A DNA stretch of 64,000 nucleotides from positions 806,001 to 870,000 of the forward strand of contig JADNRZ010000014.1 in assembly GCA_015501605.1 (NCBI GenBank), written 5' to 3'. The DNA is from Panaeolus papilionaceus (lineage: Eukaryota > Basidiomycota > Agaricomycetes > Agaricales). Position 1 is the first letter of the stretch. Every line of letters starts with the position of its first letter. Positions 61,407 through 64,000 of this stretch are shown here, one piece after another. The notes under the pieces are model-generated. The model was not told where the DNA came from. It ran no database searches and worked only from the letters and a program-made list of their open reading frames with translations. The translations under genes were made by a program, and so were the position numbers.

Positions 61407-62255
61407 ATGTTCAACCCCGCCCACGCCATCAACGTCACTTCCGACACCAATTCTGCCAGCCGGGTCGGCTCTTCCGTGCCAAAACCGAGATCTCACGCAG
61501 AAAACGTTGGAGAGATGATGATACATTTCCAAACGATTCGAATCGCATGCATCACTCTCAAGGCGCAGATGGACTCCGTCTTCCGAGCGTCGACGTGCCA
61601 TCAAACGCCTCCCTGTGAAGATTGCAAGGCAGCAGATCGTGCATCGAAATGCTCGGAAAGCATTGACAAGACCATGCGTGTTATTCCTGCCGGGCTAAAG
61701 CTAGCTGTTGGAGACCTCTCATCTGTGTCGGATAATCATCCTAACAAGAAATGGCTTTATAGCATGGTTGTGGCATGGAAGTATCACAATCTCAAGCTAA
61801 TGCTGCTGAAGCATTGGTGCTTGGCAGTTACCCCTGCGTACGAAGCGCTCCTGAAAATTAAACCGTGGGACTGTGGCGGACCAGCTAAATGCTCAGAGGG
61901 TTGTGTTTTGGCTCAGAGTACTGCGATTGGTATCAAGGATGTGCACCTCGGGCACTTAGTTAATCGAATTCGGGGATTAGCTGTGCCAGCATTAACCGAC
62001 GAGGAAAAGGGGGCAATCGAAAAGCTTGAACAGCTATCAGGCTTTGCTCAGAAGATCCCAATACAGCCGCAGAAGCCTGCATTCTTTTGGACCCAGGCCA
62101 ACGACGCGTTTGACGTCGTTTTCATTCACATCGACGACGGAGTTGTGGCTTCTTCTCTGTGTTGTAATGGGTTGATTGCGGGTGCTCATATTAGCCATTG
62201 GCAGACAAGGTCCAAGCATCTCGGATTCCCTTGTGCCACTGTGGGTTTGGTCTAA
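61407..62255 (+). CDS. Unknown intronless Cys-rich protein
   Basis: No family recognised. 282 residues, single frame from ATG 61407 (MFNPAHAINVTSDTNSASRV) to TAA 62253-62255. It carries three cysteine groups: STCHQTPPCEDCKAADRASKC (about 66-86), KPWDCGGPAKCSEGCVLAQS (about 152-171) and SLCCNG near the end. Helical stretches between them (MMIHFQTIRIACITLKAQMD; WLYSMVVAWKYHNLKLMLLK) suggest a folded domain. The Cys pairs (CEDC, CGGPAKC..C) could bind metal or form disulfides; no signal peptide argues for metal or a cytosolic role. The codon pattern and absence of stops over 850 bp make it a credible gene. It is not obviously related to the adjacent intronless gene. Confidence 0.6.
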   Translation: MFNPAHAINVTSDTNSASRVGSSVPKPRSHAENVGEMMIHFQTIRIACITLKAQMDSVFRASTCHQTPPCEDCKAADRASKCSESIDKTMRVIPAGLKLAVGDLSSVSDNHPNKKWLYSMVVAWKYHNLKLMLLKHWCLAVTPAYEALLKIKPWDCGGPAKCSEGCVLAQSTAIGIKDVHLGHLVNRIRGLAVPALTDEEKGAIEKLEQLSGFAQKIPIQPQKPAFFWTQANDAFDVVFIHIDDGVVASSLCCNGLIAGAHISHWQTRSKHLGFPCATVGLV

Positions 62256-63756
62256 TTTATTGTTTTATTTAATTTTCATGTAAATTAACCTCTTATTTTA
62301 TTCAAGTTCTTGGGTCCGTGTTAATACCAAGAGTTCAGAGCAAAGGAAAATACGAAAGAGGGTATGAAGCCGATGGACGACGGCTCGATGGATAGTTGTC
62401 TATCCGTGTTATTGTTTTATCTCTTTCATATTTCCCTGTTTTATCATGCGCTTGACTCTCCCGCGCCTCGATTTCCTTTTTTTACTCCTCAATCAATGTA
62501 TTATGTTCGATACTATAACGGCTGGCCGTCAAGCTCCTAATTACTCCTGTTCTTGCAATTTGTACGCCTCTTAATATACTCACGAAACACAAGAGCTTTA
62601 GGCATTATAAGCAGATTTCCTGGCCTAATGATATTGATACTCTGCGCAGCAAGCCGATTCTCAGTGTCTGATAACGTCATTTGGTGTATCGATCTGCACA
62701 TTCCGTGTGCGTCTGAGCAACACTATCACCATCCATTCAAAAGCTTCAATTACCGTTAGCTCATGCTCCCGCCGTTAAATGTAAGGTAAGTCTCATTCAA
62801 AGCCATAGGGGTCACACTACCCTTTAGCCTCCTTAACCTCGTCAGCTGAGCTCACACTGAATTGATCTTCATTCACCAATAGCATCGCGCTTAGCTCATA
62901 CTACTCAGCCAATCACAGCGCAAAGCGGTATGACGCTACTGTCGGCATACATATAGAAAGAAGGACTCGATTCGCGTATCATCTGGGGCACGAATCATAT
63001 CCCAGGGTGCCAATGAGTCGTGACCAATGAGATATAAATAACCCTAAAGGCTACCTGAGCCATTTGTGCACACCTATCATGAGGTAGCAGCGTTTTGCTC
63101 CCCCCAAAAGGATTACATATGTTTATGTTACTCCGCAAGACATATGGTCATGTCATGGCATTGGTGTGGCTTCGTCAGATAGAAAGAAAGAAGGAAGAGA
63201 TCGATGCGAACGAATGGACGAAACAACGTGAATTGGGCTGTTATCGCTCGACATTAACGTTAATGTACATATTTCGTCCCGTTCCGCCCGACGCACGTAT
63301 GCATGGACGGGCACCTGCTGCGTCGCCGCCACCATCAAGGAGGGAGACAGACACCGGGGGTGATAACAATTTAATGCACGATGTGAAATCTTCTTCATCG
63401 ATGTCATGAGCTTTAAATAGCACAAATTCAAAACTCAAAAAGACTGTCGAATGAGCGTGGCTACTCATGACGTGCTCTGTCTTGCGTCTTTCCGTTCGCT
63501 CGTCATCCAGAGGAGGTAGTAGCCTAGAGGCTACAGCTTGGGGGTGGAAAGAGGGCGATGGCCCGAAGACCACTGCCCCACTTCCCAGGTCAAGAGCCAA
63601 TGGTCGGATGAGGATGCGCCCCCAAAGCGAGCAAGGCCGCCCAGCCGATGACGAACATTGGCTCGCCCCAAACGGCGGGTGAGAGAAGCGTACCTAATAG
63701 CCTATATGCCACATAGCTTGTCTGTGGACCAACAAGCAGGTATAAAAAACCCATGC
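62256..63756. other. Intergenic, 1.5 kb
   Basis: No gene supported. A GC-rich block at about 63540-63680 and a TATAAAAAA word (63741-63749) precede the inverted-repeat array. Confidence 0.35.
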
Positions 63757-64000
63757 AGCGAGATGTTAGGATCGCTAGTGGGTGTGTAAACCCAGGTGCA
63801 CGATGTCAGACATCACGAGGTGTGTAAAACCCCGAGGGACCCGTTAGAGTCATGAGATAATAGGGTGTGTAAACCAAAGGCGAAACATTAGAATCGCAGG
63901 GGTGTGTAAACCCCGACAGGTGTGTAAACCTGTGAAAAATGGGTGTGTAAACCCAGACGCGAGACGTTAGACATCGCGGAGGTGTGTAAACCTCAAGTTA
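63757..64000. repeat. Array of short inverted repeats with constant TGTGTAAA loops, truncated by window edge
   Basis: Seven copies of TGTGTAAA (starting 63783, 63821, 63866, 63903, 63921, 63944, 63983) are each bracketed by complementary bases. The brackets differ by copy: TGGG/CCCA, an imperfect CGAGG/CCCCG, GG/CC, GGGG/CCCC, ACAGG/CCTGT, TGGG/CCCA, GAGG/CCTC. Interleaved with these is a second class with a TTAG-containing loop: AGCGA..TCGCT at 63757-63776, GCGA..TCGC at 63880-63897, CGCGA..TCGCG at 63958-63978, plus a GATGT/ACATC stem at 63802-63814. No coding frame is kept across it. Function unknown; it may be a decayed minisatellite or part of a mobile or transcribed structured element. 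Confidence 0.75.

Noticed and set aside
63095..63409. 104-residue plus-strand open frame
   Set aside because: Low-complexity, no recognisable domain, and no supporting context next to the repeat array.

Overview
The window is nuclear DNA of a filamentous basidiomycete, most likely an agaricomycete. The genes have many short (about 50-70 bp) GT-AG introns and are well spaced. They include families typical of mushrooms: an AA9 lytic polysaccharide monooxygenase, an aryl-alcohol dehydrogenase-type aldo-keto reductase, DUF6534-like seven-helix proteins, an F-box protein of the usual mushroom type, and secreted ricin-B-type lectins. Exon chains were worked out by eye from splice signals and family knowledge, so individual boundaries are less certain than the gene calls.

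Layout. 1-16.5 kb: a disrupted aryl-alcohol dehydrogenase at the left edge, a bestrophin-like channel, cyclophilin, a MUP1-type methionine permease, a GPI-anchored-type secreted protein, a 281-bp MITE with a TA duplication, an AA9 LPMO, an SRPK-like kinase and a DUF1349 protein. 16.8-24.6 kb: a small secreted protein, then three head-to-tail paralogues, each with a signal peptide, a thaumatin-like N-terminal half and a C-terminal ricin-B beta-trefoil. 24.7-25.5 kb: a 742-bp non-autonomous hAT-like element with 12-bp terminal inverted repeats and a perfect 8-bp target duplication. 26-27.4 kb: an INO80 subunit B (PAPA-1) protein. 29.7-31.8 kb: a DUF6534 protein with about a dozen exons. 34.5-36.5 kb: an allantoate-permease-type MFS transporter. 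37-48.7 kb: a single-pass membrane protein with a PPxY motif, a possible small secreted peptide, an alpha/beta-hydrolase relic, two divergent paralogues of an unrecognised small family, an OXLD1-like protein and a second seven-helix protein. 49.4-62.3 kb: TFIIA gamma, an F-box protein, a short-chain dehydrogenase and two intronless unknown genes. 63.75-64 kb: an array of small inverted repeats whose stems differ from unit to unit while the loops stay constant.

Functionally the region mixes housekeeping genes (cyclophilin, INO80B, TFIIA gamma, OXLD1-like) with transport genes (methionine permease, MFS permease, bestrophin) and a secreted or accessory set (AA9, GPI protein, lectin trio). The genes do not form an obvious biosynthetic cluster. 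The most unusual items are the lectin trio, whose lectin half is far more conserved than its N-terminal half, and the compensating inverted-repeat array running off the right edge.
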